Assembly (NCBI RefSeq): GCF_003144325.1
Contig: NZ_PENS01000004.1
Location: 124,001-188,000, forward strand
DNA: 64,000 bases
Source of the DNA: Proteus terrae
GTDB lineage: Bacteria; Pseudomonadota; Gammaproteobacteria; Enterobacterales; Enterobacteriaceae
Reading direction: 5' to 3'
Below the pieces are notes generated by a model. The model did no database searches. It was not told where the DNA came from and saw only the letters and a program-made list of their open reading frames with translations. The translations under genes and the position numbers were made by a program. This document shows, in pieces, positions 1 to 9,724 of this stretch; within the stretch, counting starts at the first letter, position 1; each line of letters starts with the position of its first letter.

Positions 1-591
<591 letters not shown>

Positions 592-605
592 TAACGAGGC
601 AATAA

Positions 606-1340
606 ATGGATAATTTAAATCACAATAAGCATATTTCTGGTCAATTTAATGCTGAGTTAGAGCATATCCGTACTGAGCTGATGGTTATGGGTGGGCTTGT
701 TGAAGAGCAACTGAAAAAAGCTGTTATGGCAATGCATAATCAAGACCAAGCATTGGCAAACGAAGTTATTCAAGGTGACCATAACGTCAATATGATGGAA
801 GTCGCTATTGATGATGCGTGTATGCGAATTATTGCTAAACGCCAGCCAACAGCGAGTGACTTACGTTTAATTATGGCGATATCAAAAACGATCGCTGAGC
901 TAGAACGAATTGGTGATGTTGCTGAAAAAATCTGTAAAACCGCACTTGAAAAGTTTTCACACCAGCATCAACCACTGCTCGTGAGCTTAGAATCTTTAGG
1001 TCAACACGCTATACAAATGCTTCACGATGTTCTTGATGCGTTTGCGCGTATGGACTTGGATGAAGCTGTGCGCATCTACCGTGAAGACGCTAAAATTGAT
1101 AACGAATATGAAGGTATCGTCCGTCAATTAATGACTTATATGATGGAAGATCCTCGCACCATTCCTAGTGTACTAACAGCACTATTTTGTGCGCGTTCAA
1201 TTGAACGTATCGGCGACCGTTGTCAGAACATTTGTGAGTTTATTTTCTATTATGTAAAAGGTCATGATTTCCGCCATTTAGGGGGCGACCAAGTAGAAAA
1301 AATGCTAACAAAAAGTGACGACAGCAACGCTTCTAAATAA
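606..1340 (+). CDS. phoU: Phosphate-specific transport regulator PhoU
   Basis: Negative regulator that links the Pst transporter to the PhoR/PhoB two-component system and keeps the Pho regulon off when phosphate is plentiful. The 244-residue length and all-helical double-repeat sequence are typical. Both copies of the metal-binding ERIGD motif are visible ([13 protein letters not shown] and [13 protein letters not shown]). It directly follows pstB, as in other enterobacteria, and is followed by a strong terminator, so it is the last gene of the pst operon. Confidence 0.97.
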   Translation: MDNLNHNKHISGQFNAELEHIRTELMVMGGLVEEQLKKAVMAMHNQDQALANEVIQGDHNVNMMEVAIDDACMRIIAKRQPTASDLRLIMAISKTIAELERIGDVAEKICKTALEKFSHQHQPLLVSLESLGQHAIQMLHDVLDAFARMDLDEAVRIYREDAKIDNEYEGIVRQLMTYMMEDPRTIPSVLTALFCARSIERIGDRCQNICEFIFYYVKGHDFRHLGGDQVEKMLTKSDDSNASK

Positions 1341-1367
1341 ACTTTTCTCTCTTTTCCTTCTCTTCAA

Positions 1368-1396
1368 AACAGCGACGCTTATGTCGCTGTTTTTTT
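1368..1396 (+). terminator. Rho-independent terminator of pst-phoU
   Basis: AACAGCGAC and GTCGCTGTT form a 9-bp stem with a six-base loop, followed by a run of T. It lies 28 bases after the phoU stop. Confidence 0.92.
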
Positions 1397-1554
1397 ATTC
1401 ACTCATAAATTAATACCATTCTAGCTCAACACTTTTTCTCACCTTATTCCTTAAAAGCATATCCATATCAATTTTTATTATTTTATGAACTTAGATCAAC
1501 TTGATAGCGTGATATCCAACATAACGATGATAATTCTTTTCTTTGGGGTGAATA

Positions 1555-2394
1555 ATGAAATTACGTGTCTTGGCAACCGCATTAATTGCAAGCTCTGTAC
1601 TTTTCTCTGGTATTGCAAAAGCAGATAAGCTCGATGATATAAAAAAAGCAGGTGTAGTACGTATCGCGATTTTTGACAGTAATCCTCCGTTTGGGTTTAT
1701 TGATCCTCAAACTAAAAAACTCGCAGGTTATGATGCAGATATCGCCAATGAGATCGCCAAAGATCTAGATGTAAAACTGGAACTGCGTCCAACAAACCCA
1801 GCAAACCGTATTCCACTTTTAAGCTCTAAAAAAGTTGATTTAATCGCTGCAAATTTCACCATTACCGATGAACGAGCTAAACAAGTCGATTTCTCTGTTC
1901 CTTACTTTGCAACTGGACAAAAATTTATTGCACGTAAAGGGGTTTTAACCAACCCAGAACAAATTCACTCACTGCGTATTGGGGCTGATAAAGGTACCGT
2001 TCAAGAAATCACATTACGTGAACGCTATCCTGACACCAAAGTTATCTCTTATGACGATACACCACTGGCCTTCGCTGCATTACGTAACGGTAACGTACAA
2101 GCCATCACACAAGACGATGCGAAATTAGTGGGTTTATTAGCAAATCTTCCTGATGCCATTAAAGCCGATTTTGAAGTGTCATCATTTAGCATCACCCGTG
2201 AATATCAAGCAGTTGCAGCAGCTAAAGGTGAAGAGCGTTTAATTAACGAAATCAATAACACCCTATTAAGATTGGAAAAAGAAGGTAAAGCAGACGAGAT
2301 CTACAATCGTTGGTTTGGCCCTGAAACAAAATCGGCTCAACCTCGTGGTGATTTTAAATTTGCCCCACTATCAGAGCAAACACCACAATCTTGA
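1555..2394 (+). CDS. Polar amino-acid ABC transporter substrate-binding protein (SBP_bac_3 family)
   Basis: Periplasmic solute receptor of a PAAT-type amino-acid importer. A signal peptide with a cut after GIAKA (about residue 23) is followed by the family core: AGVVRIAIFDSNPPFGF, LAGYDADIANEIA, and ITDERAKQVDFSVPYF. The 279-residue length is normal. The sequence resembles GltI/PEB1-type acidic or polar amino-acid receptors, but the substrate cannot be fixed from sequence. Two permease genes follow after a 106-base spacer that holds a strong hairpin. ATG has a good upstream purine-rich site (TTGGGGTG). Confidence 0.9.
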   Translation: MKLRVLATALIASSVLFSGIAKADKLDDIKKAGVVRIAIFDSNPPFGFIDPQTKKLAGYDADIANEIAKDLDVKLELRPTNPANRIPLLSSKKVDLIAANFTITDERAKQVDFSVPYFATGQKFIARKGVLTNPEQIHSLRIGADKGTVQEITLRERYPDTKVISYDDTPLAFAALRNGNVQAITQDDAKLVGLLANLPDAIKADFEVSSFSITREYQAVAAAKGEERLINEINNTLLRLEKEGKADEIYNRWFGPETKSAQPRGDFKFAPLSEQTPQS

Positions 2395-2451
2395 TCTTTA
2401 AAGTGTAATAACTTTCTTCTTTCATCAAAACAAAGTTATTCCTTTATTAAA

Positions 2452-2483
2452 ACACCTACCCCGCCTTTGCGGGGTTTGGTGTC
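2452..2483 (+). terminator. Intercistronic GC-rich hairpin between binding-protein and permease genes
   Basis: ACACC-TA-CCCCGC pairs with GCGGGG-TTT-GGTGT across a CTTT loop. There is no T-tract, so it is more likely a partial terminator or an mRNA 3'-end stabiliser that raises the binding protein over the permeases. Confidence 0.7.
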
Positions 2484-2500
2484 TACAATAGGCCTATTAT

Positions 2501-3238
2501 ATGTTTGAGCAATTTCTTTCACATTACCTTCTTGAGCCACACTATTTAAGTTGGCTCTGGAGTGGTTTTCTAATCACCTTGCTTATCTCTTTTTGGACTA
2601 TTGTCATTGCAACATTAATGAGCTTTGCCCTTAGTGCTGCAAGAGATAGCGCTTTTGCACCATTACGCTGGTTAGCCACGGCTTATACTTCACTGTTTCG
2701 TAACACTCCGCTGTTAGTACAGTTATTCTTTTGGTATTTCGCATCAGGCGAAATTTTGCCACAAAGCGCCATGATATGGTTAAACACCCCTCATGAGATT
2801 GCATTTTTAGGTGTAACGCTTTCTTGGCCTTCTTTTGAGTTTTTAGCGGGCATTGTGGGTCTGACATTTTACTCAACGCCATTTATTGCCGAAGAGCTAA
2901 GAGCCGGAATTCAAGGTGTTAAACAAGGGCAAAAGTATGCCTCTTTAGCATTAGGTCTAACGCAATGGCAATCTATGCGTTATGTGATTTTACCCCAAGC
3001 CTTTCGTATTGCTCTGCCCCCTTTATTGGGCCAATACATGAATGTGATAAAAAACTCATCACTGACTATGGCTATTGGTGTTGCGGAGCTTTCTTACGCA
3101 TCAAGACAAGTCGAAACAGAGTCTTTACGCACCTTTGAAGCCTTTGGTGTTGCAACGGTTCTCTATATTGCAGCAATCGCATTGATGGAAGCTTGGGGAC
3201 AATGGCATCAGCAACGTAAACTAGCACAAGGGTATTAA
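2501..3238 (+). CDS. Polar amino-acid ABC transporter permease (HisM/GltJ type)
   Basis: Inner-membrane subunit of the importer encoded with the upstream binding protein. The 245-residue protein has an N-terminal helix (LSWLWSGFLITLLISFW), the FRNTPLLVQLFFWYF motif of PAAT permeases, and a C-terminal EAA loop (ALGLTQWQSMRYVILPQAFRI) that contacts the ATPase. It is separated from the next permease by one base, so the two are translationally coupled and probably form a heterodimer. Confidence 0.92.
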   Translation: MFEQFLSHYLLEPHYLSWLWSGFLITLLISFWTIVIATLMSFALSAARDSAFAPLRWLATAYTSLFRNTPLLVQLFFWYFASGEILPQSAMIWLNTPHEIAFLGVTLSWPSFEFLAGIVGLTFYSTPFIAEELRAGIQGVKQGQKYASLALGLTQWQSMRYVILPQAFRIALPPLLGQYMNVIKNSSLTMAIGVAELSYASRQVETESLRTFEAFGVATVLYIAAIALMEAWGQWHQQRKLAQGY

Positions 3239-3239
3239 T

Positions 3240-3992
3240 ATGGACTTTACTGTTATTGCTGATAACTGGCAGTACTTACTCTTTGGTGCTTATCCTGACG
3301 GACCTTTAGAAGGTGCAACACTGACCATCTTTATCAGTATCATTGCAGGTATTGCATCAATTATTTTGGGTACATTAGGTGGCATTGCTTTGGCTATGCT
3401 TAGGGGGGGCTGGGTTAACCTTTTTGCGGCTTTTTTAGGTTTTTTCCGTGCAATTCCCGTCATTATGTTGATATTTTGGGTCTATTTTTTATTGCCTGTT
3501 GTATTAGGGATGGAAATACCTGAAATCACCACGGTAATTTGTGCGTTAGCTTTAATTACATCGTCTTATATTGCGCATGGCGTTAAAGCAGGTATTTTGG
3601 CGATTGGAAAAGGGCAATGGCAAGCAGGATTATCGTTAGGTTTTAATCGCTGGCAAGTGTTGTGGTATATCGTATTACCACAAGCATTACGCATGATGGT
3701 ACCTTCGTTTATTAATCAGTGGATAGCCTTGATTAAAGATACTTCTCTAGCTTATGTAGTGGGTGTGGGTGAACTTTCTTTCTTGGCGACCCAAGTTAAT
3801 AACCGTAGTATGGTTTATCCAATGGAAGTTTTTCTATTCGTTGCTTTTATCTATTTTATTCTCTGTTTTTCATTGGAAATTATTGCCAATAGAGTGGCTA
3901 AATTATTCTCAATACAAAAAGAGAAACGCCCTTTTTGGCAAATGGTGTTGCCGTTTAAACAACAATCATTTGTTAAGAAAGAAATGGGATAA
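3240..3992 (+). CDS. Polar amino-acid ABC transporter permease (HisQ/GltK type)
   Basis: Second inner-membrane subunit of the same importer. Features are the GATLTIFISIIAGIASIILG entry helix, FFRAIPVIMLIFWVYF, and the EAA loop (SLGFNRWQVLWYIVLPQALR). It has a long basic C-terminal tail (KRPFWQMVLPFKQQ). No ATP-binding gene follows: a terminator starts 5 bases after the stop, so the ATPase must be encoded elsewhere or shared with another importer. Confidence 0.92.
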   Translation: MDFTVIADNWQYLLFGAYPDGPLEGATLTIFISIIAGIASIILGTLGGIALAMLRGGWVNLFAAFLGFFRAIPVIMLIFWVYFLLPVVLGMEIPEITTVICALALITSSYIAHGVKAGILAIGKGQWQAGLSLGFNRWQVLWYIVLPQALRMMVPSFINQWIALIKDTSLAYVVGVGELSFLATQVNNRSMVYPMEVFLFVAFIYFILCFSLEIIANRVAKLFSIQKEKRPFWQMVLPFKQQSFVKKEMG

Positions 3993-3996
3993 ACAA

Positions 3997-4041
3997 AAGA
4001 GACTAACTTATTGTTTTAATAAAATAAGCTAGTCTCTTTAT
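3997..4041 (+). terminator. Bidirectional terminator after the amino-acid permease genes
   Basis: AAGAGACTA-a-CTTATT pairs with AATAAG-c-TAGTCTCTT around a short AT-rich loop, with T-rich ends on both strands. It can end the permease operon and, from the other side, the decayed toxin gene. Confidence 0.88.
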
Positions 4042-4048
4042 AATTAAT

Positions 4049-4423
4049 TTATTCATTATCAACTAGACTTATTACCGCTTTAGCATTCGCCATAGTCATA
4101 AATAAACGATATGCATTTTGGCTAAATGAAGAAAAAACCTAATCCTTGATACAGATTTTTTGCAATATCATGCTTTGCACCTACGATAATCATAGGTATT
4201 GGAATATTACCTGATGAATTTATTGCTTTTCTTACAGCATCAATTAATAAAATAGATCCTTTAATTTTGTAGGTTCGATTTCACTTGTTAATACAAAAAT
4301 ACGTGCTAAATCTTTTTTATGATGTTGATTGAATATTACTTTCAAGTAGTTATTAGGTGTTTTATCGCCACAATCAAAAGATGTTCTATCATGTATTTTT
4401 TTATTCAGAGAACTTATTTTCAT
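4049..4423 (-). pseudogene. Decayed TacT-like GNAT toxin (internal deletion plus frameshift)
   Basis: Reads right to left. The start (MKISSLNKKIHDRTSFDCG) matches the HDR-FDCG opening of TacT/AtaT-type GNAT toxins and runs to RIFVLTSEIEPTK before meeting a stop in frame. A second frame carries the C-terminal half (GSILLIDAVRKAI, then IIVGAKHDIAKNLYQGLGF), and a third frame carries the tail (AYRLFMTMANAKAVI). The middle of the acetyltransferase, including the acetyl-CoA loop, is absent, roughly 60-70 residues by comparison with the family. The gene starts inside the antitoxin gene's 3' end, as is usual for these pairs. It should make no active toxin. Confidence 0.83.
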
Positions 4424-4697
4424 CGAGAATTTTTTCCTTATGCTTGCGCGCGGCACGAAGGAAGCGATTATTTATTTCGATTGGTTTTTCTAATGCATTA
4501 ATAGAATCTAAAGCGTCTTTCTGACAAAGTTTAATACGCATATCTTGCTCGATTAGCCGTTTAGCTTCAGCAATAGCGGCTTGTACAATAAAACCATTTA
4601 AACTCGTATAACCTGATAATGATAACGCCTTTTCTAACAAAATTTTCATTTCGGGACTAATACATGTCGTGATCCTTTCATTTGATAAAGTAGGCAT
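4401..4697 (-). CDS. DUF1778/TacA-type ribbon-helix-helix antitoxin
   Basis: A 98-residue protein of the DUF1778 family, the DNA-binding antitoxins of GNAT toxins. The RHH region is ERITTCISPEMKILLEKALS with LNGFIVQAAIAEAKRLI following, and the C-terminal tail (about residues 65-98) would wrap the toxin. The gene appears intact, with an AGGTGGAGAAATT site before the ATG, although its partner is broken. It may persist as an orphan repressor or as a neutral relic. Confidence 0.87.
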   Translation of the reverse strand: MPTLSNERITTCISPEMKILLEKALSLSGYTSLNGFIVQAAIAEAKRLIEQDMRIKLCQKDALDSINALEKPIEINNRFLRAARKHKEKILDENKFSE

Positions 4698-4914
4698 AAT
4701 TTCTCCACCTCTTTATTAAAACTTATTTAATAGCTGTTATTTATAAAACTAGTAAAACTTCAAAACAGCTCACTTTTCAAGCAAGATAATATAATCAAGT
4801 TTTAACAAAGCAAATAAAATGTGCCATTTTGACGTCATACAATTATTAGCACTAAACTAAACTTAGTTTATTAAATATCTCCATCTATTTTTGATGCCTT
4901 CACTGTAGCGCCCC

Positions 4915-4930
4915 ACGCAATCGATTACTT
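4915..4930. promoter_or_regulatory. PurR operator upstream of adeP
   Basis: ACGCAATCGATTACTT matches every fixed position of the PurR consensus ANGCAANCGNTTNCNT. It lies about 70 bases before adeP, so purine-dependent repression of the permease is expected. The rest of the 304-base gap (4698-5001) is AT-rich, and I see nothing else definite in it. Confidence 0.85.
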
Positions 4931-5001
4931 TTTTTAGGTGCAGTCATTGTTTTATTTGTGTAGGATAAAGCGAAAAACATTTTTTTTGGGATCTTTTGTC
5001 T

Positions 5002-6360
5002 ATGAGCATGTCATCACCAAATTCTGGATCACAGGGTTTGCTCCAACGCCTGTTTAAGCTACAAGAACACGGCACAAACGCTCGCACCGAACTGATTGCG
5101 GGTATCACGACTTTCTTAACGATGGTTTATATTATCTTCGTTAACCCTCAAATTCTTGCTGCTGCCAATATGGATATCAAAGCCGTCTTCGTGACGACCT
5201 GTTTAATTGCAGCTTTCGGCAGTATTTTAATGGGATTAGTGGCAAATTTACCTATTGCTGTTGCTCCTGCGATGGGCTTAAACGCATTCTTTGCCTTCGT
5301 AGTCGTTGGTGCTATGGGTTACTCATGGGAAGTCGCTATGGGTGCGATTTTTTGGGGTGCTGTAGGGCTATTTTTACTGACTCTCTTTCGTATACGCTAC
5401 TGGATAATTGCCCATATTCCACTGAGTTTACGTGTTGGTATTACTAGTGGTATCGGTCTTTTTATCGCCATGATGGGCTTAAAAAACTCCGGTATTATTA
5501 TTCCTAACAACGATACCATCGTTACTATCGGTAATTTTGCTTCTCATAACGTATTATTAGGTGCATTAGGCTTTTTTATTATCGCTATTCTTGCTGCTCG
5601 TAATATTCATGCCGCAATTCTTATCTCAATTGTTATCACCACTGTAATTGGTCTTCTTTTAGGTGATGTTCAATATCAAGGTATCTTCGCTGTTCCTCCT
5701 TCTATCACAACCGTTGTTGGTAAAGTTGATATTATGGGTGCCTTAGATATCGGTCTTTCTGGCGTGATCTTTGCTTTTATGTTGGTTAACCTATTTGACT
5801 CTTCAGGCACATTAATTGGTGTTACTGATAAAGCAGGTTTAACTGATGACAAAGGCAAGTTTCCACGAATGAAACAAGCGTTATATGTCGATAGCTTAAG
5901 TTCTGTTGCAGGCTCTGCAATGGGAACATCTTCTGTAACAGCCTTTATCGAAAGTACTTCCGGGGTTTCTGTCGGTGGTCGTACAGGTTTAACTGCCGTT
6001 GTTGTGGGTATTCTTTTCTTACTCGCTATCTTCTTGTCACCACTAGCAGGTATGGTGCCAAGCTATGCAACAGCAGGGGCACTGATTTATGTGGGTGTAT
6101 TAATGACATCCAGCCTTACACGCGTTAAATGGGATGATTTAACAGAATCCGTTCCTGCTTTTATCACCGCAGTTATGATGCCATTTAGCTTCTCAATTAC
6201 CGAAGGTATCGCACTAGGCTTTATTGCTTATTGTGTTATGAAAGTGGGTACTTTCCGCTGGAAAGAAATTAATCTATGTGTTGTGATTGTTTCACTGCTA
6301 TTTATTTTAAAAATATTGCTGATTGATACTCATGTGATTGATTTGAATTCTTTATTCTAA
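5002..6360 (+). CDS. adeP: Adenine permease AdeP (NCS2/AzgA-like, formerly PurP/YieG)
   Basis: Proton-coupled purine-base transporter of the inner membrane. The 452 residues carry the NCS2 core: ELIAGITTFLTMVYIIFVNP, VAPAMGLNAFFAF, the LFDSSGTLIGVTDKAGL segment, and SSVTAFIESTSGVSVGGRTG. These track E. coli AdeP more closely than GhxP/GhxQ. Frames exist from a TTG at 4996 and ATGs at 5002 and 5008; the ATG at 5002 has the best spacing from GGGA. A PurR box upstream supports purine control. The gene stands alone and ends in a terminator. Confidence 0.93.
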   Translation: MSMSSPNSGSQGLLQRLFKLQEHGTNARTELIAGITTFLTMVYIIFVNPQILAAANMDIKAVFVTTCLIAAFGSILMGLVANLPIAVAPAMGLNAFFAFVVVGAMGYSWEVAMGAIFWGAVGLFLLTLFRIRYWIIAHIPLSLRVGITSGIGLFIAMMGLKNSGIIIPNNDTIVTIGNFASHNVLLGALGFFIIAILAARNIHAAILISIVITTVIGLLLGDVQYQGIFAVPPSITTVVGKVDIMGALDIGLSGVIFAFMLVNLFDSSGTLIGVTDKAGLTDDKGKFPRMKQALYVDSLSSVAGSAMGTSSVTAFIESTSGVSVGGRTGLTAVVVGILFLLAIFLSPLAGMVPSYATAGALIYVGVLMTSSLTRVKWDDLTESVPAFITAVMMPFSFSITEGIALGFIAYCVMKVGTFRWKEINLCVVIVSLLFILKILLIDTHVIDLNSLF

Positions 6361-6393
6361 TATTCAATAAATTAAGATCATCATGATACAGAC

Positions 6394-6424
6394 AAAACGG
6401 CACCAATAACGTGCCGTTTTTTAT
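6394..6424 (+). terminator. Rho-independent terminator of adeP
   Basis: AAAACGGCAC and GTGCCGTTTT form a 10-bp stem with a seven-base loop and trailing T residues. It lies just before ydhR. Confidence 0.93.
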
Positions 6425-6440
6425 AAGAAAAGAGGTGATT

Positions 6441-6752
6441 ATGCACGTACTTCTACAAGTAGATTTTCCTTATCATGGTCCTTTCGATGATGAAATGACA
6501 CAAGCTATGGATGCATTATCTGCATCAATCAACCAAGAACCTGGTTTTATTTGGAAAATTTGGACTGAAAATAAAGAAGCCCAAAAAGCGGGTGGGATTT
6601 ATCTTTTTGATTCAAAAGAAAATGCTCAAGCTTATTTAGAGAAACACAGCGCTCGGTTAAAATCGTTTGGTATTCCAGAAGTTCATGGTGATATTTTTGC
6701 AGTAAACCAAGCTTTAAGCTTAAAAAATCAGGCCTCTTTTTTGGCTAAGTAG
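6441..6752 (+). CDS. ydhR: YdhR-type putative monooxygenase (ABM/dimeric ferredoxin-like fold)
   Basis: A 103-residue cytosolic protein closely resembling E. coli YdhR: LLQVDFPYHGPFDDEM, SINQEPGFIWKIWTENKEA, and AGGIYLFDSKENAQAYLEKH. The family forms dimers similar to ActVA-Orf6-type monooxygenases, but the substrate is unknown. The frame extends upstream to 6411, but that start lies inside the adeP terminator; the ATG at 6441 follows AGAGGTG and matches the family start. Single gene. Confidence 0.9.
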   Translation: MHVLLQVDFPYHGPFDDEMTQAMDALSASINQEPGFIWKIWTENKEAQKAGGIYLFDSKENAQAYLEKHSARLKSFGIPEVHGDIFAVNQALSLKNQASFLAK

Positions 6753-6758
6753 CTAAAA

Positions 6759-6784
6759 GCACAAGTGTTATATGCCACTTGTGC
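6759..6784. terminator. Hairpin terminator between ydhR and the convergent acetyltransferase gene
   Basis: GCACAAGTG and CACTTGTGC form a perfect 9-bp stem with an eight-base loop, T-rich on the ydhR side. It sits between convergent genes. Confidence 0.85.
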
Positions 6785-6801
6785 CTTTCTATTTTCTGCA
6801 A

Positions 6802-7350
6802 TTACTCTGCTTTTATGGGTAACAACAAACCAAAAACAATAGAATCAGAGACTTCATCACCGACTATCCAACGTTGTTTTAGATACCCTTCTTGCTCAAA
6901 ACCTAATTTTGCTAACAATGCAGCTGATGCTTTATTATCAGGGTGGATATCCGCTTCTAAACGGCGAACAGATAGATGTGTTTGAAGATACGCAATAAAC
7001 GCCACCATCGCTTCTTTCATAACACCTTTACCTTGATAAGCGGTATCAAGACAATACCCAATTTCACCACGTCGTGAATTTGGGTAATGATTAAAGAAAA
7101 CACACATACCCATCAGTGCATTTGTTGCTTTATCTATCACCGCTAAGCGCAGATACTCTTTTCTTTCCATATGCGTGATATCTTGAATAATATCTTCTTG
7201 CGCTTCTTGCAGTGATTGCCAAGGGAGATGGCTCCAATAACGCGTCACTTCAGCTGAACTCATGATCTTAAACCAATCTTCAGCATCCCCCATTTCAAAA
7301 GGACGCAATCTTAATCTTTCTGTTTCAACCTGAATATCAGCGTAACGCAT
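6802..7350 (-). CDS. GNAT family N-acetyltransferase (RimJ/RimL-like)
   Basis: A 182-residue acetyltransferase of the Acetyltransf_3 type. It opens with VETERLRLRPFEMGDAEDWF. The acetyl-CoA region is EIGYCLDTAYQGKGVMKEAM (about residues 96-115), and RRLEADIHPDNKASAALLAKLGF is the conserved C-terminal part. Members acetylate protein N-termini or small molecules; the substrate here is not evident. It starts 2 bases after the stop of the upstream glycosyltransferase gene, so the two are cotranscribed. Confidence 0.88.
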   Translation of the reverse strand: MRYADIQVETERLRLRPFEMGDAEDWFKIMSSAEVTRYWSHLPWQSLQEAQEDIIQDITHMERKEYLRLAVIDKATNALMGMCVFFNHYPNSRRGEIGYCLDTAYQGKGVMKEAMVAFIAYLQTHLSVRRLEADIHPDNKASAALLAKLGFEQEGYLKQRWIVGDEVSDSIVFGLLLPIKAE

Positions 7351-7352
7351 CT

Positions 7353-8825
7353 CTACTTATCCTTATGTATTTTTGGCGGCACAAAAGCAATACAAACTGG
7401 CTCGGCAATGGCATCGGGCTCAGCGCGAAACATTATCTCTTGAGTATCGGCTATTTTTAAACTCGGCCAGTGCTTTAAGCCTTCATCAAAATGTGCTTTC
7501 TCACAGTAATAGCCGACTTTACTGATCAATACGACACCTTTTTCTTCTAATTGTTGAAGTGTAATATGTCGATTATAAATATTAGGAGGCTGCACATTTG
7601 CTTCTAATATCCAAGGCTGTGAAGATAATGGTCTATCTTTGCCATAAAAAGTTATCCATTCATGCATATACTCGCCACCCACATACACAAGTGGTGTGTG
7701 ATAATGCTGATACCAAGCTTGCTCAACATCTTGCACAAAGGTTTTTACACCAATAAATTTTTGACCTGCATTACGCACATTAGCGGCTTGAACGACGGTA
7801 TAACCAGAAACAACCAACATTCCGAAAACACCTAAACCATACAGTGCACCGCGTAATGAACGTGTGGGCATAACACTAATTGAGCCGACAAAAAGCGCAG
7901 TCGCAATCGACATAAAGGGTTGTAGCCACTCGCTGATACGCCCCCCTTCATGAAAACTAAACCAAATAAAAATAATCGTTAATGGAAACAGAAAAATAAA
8001 ATTGAGTAATTGGCTATCTTTAGAAGCAGACCAACTTACACGTCCACCATAAAAACGTAAAATCCCCCACATTAAAATCACAGGGTAAAAAACAGTGAGT
8101 GCAGCACGAGTGGTACGTAAATTAAAACGGTTTTCGATTTGTGAATCGACCCACTTAAAAGCGGCAAAATCGGTTTGCCATAACCAAATAAAGTTGGGAA
8201 TAACAAAAGCAAACCAAATAGCCAATGCTAAATAGAAATAAGGTGAACAATAACTTGCTCGAACTTTAGGTACAAAAAGGCTTGATAAAAATACAGAACC
8301 AATAAAAGCTAATGATGAATATTTCCCCATTGTGGCAATACCCATCGTAATCGCAAAACCAATCCAATATTTTTGATTGTCATTAATAGCACAAAGGAAA
8401 AAATAGAACGCCCATGCCCAACAACCAACTAGAATATAATTATCGTTATAAGGGATAATATCAAAGTTGATAACGCCAGATAAATTAAGCGCCAACATAG
8501 CAAACCAAGCTAAATTAGTATTTTGTGTCAACTTATAAGCTAAGTTCCAAACCCCTAATAACCCAACAGCAATGACAATAAAGTGGATAAAATACCAATA
8601 AAAGCTAAAATCGATACTACCGTAAATAGCTGGTGTCATTATAAAGCCAACAAACCAAGGATTTTTAGGGGAACCCCACCCTCCATTAGTGCCCCAATTG
8701 ACAGCCTCTACGGCATCATAAGGCACAGTAGGGTCAAAAAGATAACTCACTAAGATCCAAATTGCCGCATAACCAATAACCCACCAATATACTGGTTTAC
8801 GTAATTGCGCAGATGATAATGTCAT
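7353..8825 (-). CDS. Glycosyltransferase family 39 / ArnT-like membrane protein
   Basis: A 490-residue polytopic protein resembling PMT_2/GT39 lipid-linked sugar transferases. It has an N-terminal helix, a periplasmic-type first loop with acidic residues (FDPTVPYDAVEAVNWG), many hydrophobic segments to about residue 365, and a soluble C-terminal domain. GT39 enzymes move a sugar from a polyprenyl carrier to lipid A, glycan or protein outside the inner membrane; the acceptor is unknown here. It is coupled to a downstream GNAT gene, which suggests a small envelope-modification unit. Confidence 0.85.
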   Translation of the reverse strand: MTLSSAQLRKPVYWWVIGYAAIWILVSYLFDPTVPYDAVEAVNWGTNGGWGSPKNPWFVGFIMTPAIYGSIDFSFYWYFIHFIVIAVGLLGVWNLAYKLTQNTNLAWFAMLALNLSGVINFDIIPYNDNYILVGCWAWAFYFFLCAINDNQKYWIGFAITMGIATMGKYSSLAFIGSVFLSSLFVPKVRASYCSPYFYLALAIWFAFVIPNFIWLWQTDFAAFKWVDSQIENRFNLRTTRAALTVFYPVILMWGILRFYGGRVSWSASKDSQLLNFIFLFPLTIIFIWFSFHEGGRISEWLQPFMSIATALFVGSISVMPTRSLRGALYGLGVFGMLVVSGYTVVQAANVRNAGQKFIGVKTFVQDVEQAWYQHYHTPLVYVGGEYMHEWITFYGKDRPLSSQPWILEANVQPPNIYNRHITLQQLEEKGVVLISKVGYYCEKAHFDEGLKHWPSLKIADTQEIMFRAEPDAIAEPVCIAFVPPKIHKDK

Positions 8826-9013
8826 AATAAATAGAAATTTAAGTTAATTGATTTAGTTTGGTCGTTAATTGATATCACAACACAGTAAAGTATAGTGAAA
8901 CGAACCACACATTGTACGTGAGCAAAAATTAAATTGTCTTAAATTTGCGCTTTTATTGAAAATTTGTTTCTGATAGATTGCGCAACCAAGAAGATCACTA
9001 TCGAGTTACCATT

Positions 9014-9511
9014 ATGAATATGATTAAAAGAAAGCCCGCAGCTAAAGCACGTAAGAAATCACGTGAAGAGCTGAACGCGGAAGGACGTGAACGTAAACGT
9101 CAAAAGAAACACCGTGGCAATCCTGCCGGTAACCGTCAGCAGGAAGCGGAAAATAAACAGCAAGCTAAAAATACAGCGCCGAAAGATCCACGCATTGGCA
9201 GCAAAAAACCGATCCCTCTAATTGTGGGCGATGCACCAAAAGTTGTGAAGAAAAAACCTGCGTCAGTTAAAGCAGAGCCGGTTCGTTTAACGCCTGAGCA
9301 AGAATTAGACCTGTTAGAAAACGACACACGTTTAGATGAATTACTGTCTCGTCTTGAAAACGGTGAAAAACTCAATGCAGAAGAGCAGGTTTATACTGAG
9401 AAAACCCTTGATCGCATTGACGAATTAATGGTTGAGCTAGGTATTGAGTTTGAAGATGATGACGATGAAGAAAAAACTGAAGACATCATGCAATTACTGA
9501 AAGGTAAATAA
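9014..9511 (+). CDS. yihI: Der GTPase-activating protein YihI
   Basis: Cytosolic activator of the ribosome-assembly GTPase Der (EngA). Very basic N-terminus ([20 protein letters not shown]), then [15 protein letters not shown] as in E. coli YihI, a helical middle ([20 protein letters not shown]), and an acidic C-terminus. The frame stays open back to 8978, but the family starts at the ATG at 9014 (or 9020). Monocistronic, with its own terminator. Confidence 0.94.
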   Translation: MNMIKRKPAAKARKKSREELNAEGRERKRQKKHRGNPAGNRQQEAENKQQAKNTAPKDPRIGSKKPIPLIVGDAPKVVKKKPASVKAEPVRLTPEQELDLLENDTRLDELLSRLENGEKLNAEEQVYTEKTLDRIDELMVELGIEFEDDDDEEKTEDIMQLLKGK

Positions 9512-9550
9512 TCAAAAGGCTAATCATTTGCCTTAATTACCTTACATCTA

Positions 9551-9590
9551 ATGGATATCAATAACTTATTGATATCCATTATTTTTTCTT
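9551..9590 (+). terminator. Rho-independent terminator of yihI
   Basis: ATGGATATCAAT and ATTGATATCCAT form a perfect 12-bp stem with a five-base loop, followed by a T-rich tract. Confidence 0.93.
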
Positions 9591-9724
9591 TTTTATTTTT
9601 CATTAATCCTCACTATTAACAATAGATTAATTAACCACCTCAAGCTCAGATAACTCCATCTATTCCTCTCTTGTTATCCCTGATATCCTATTTTTCTATC
9701 TTTAATATACGAGTGATAAAAAAT

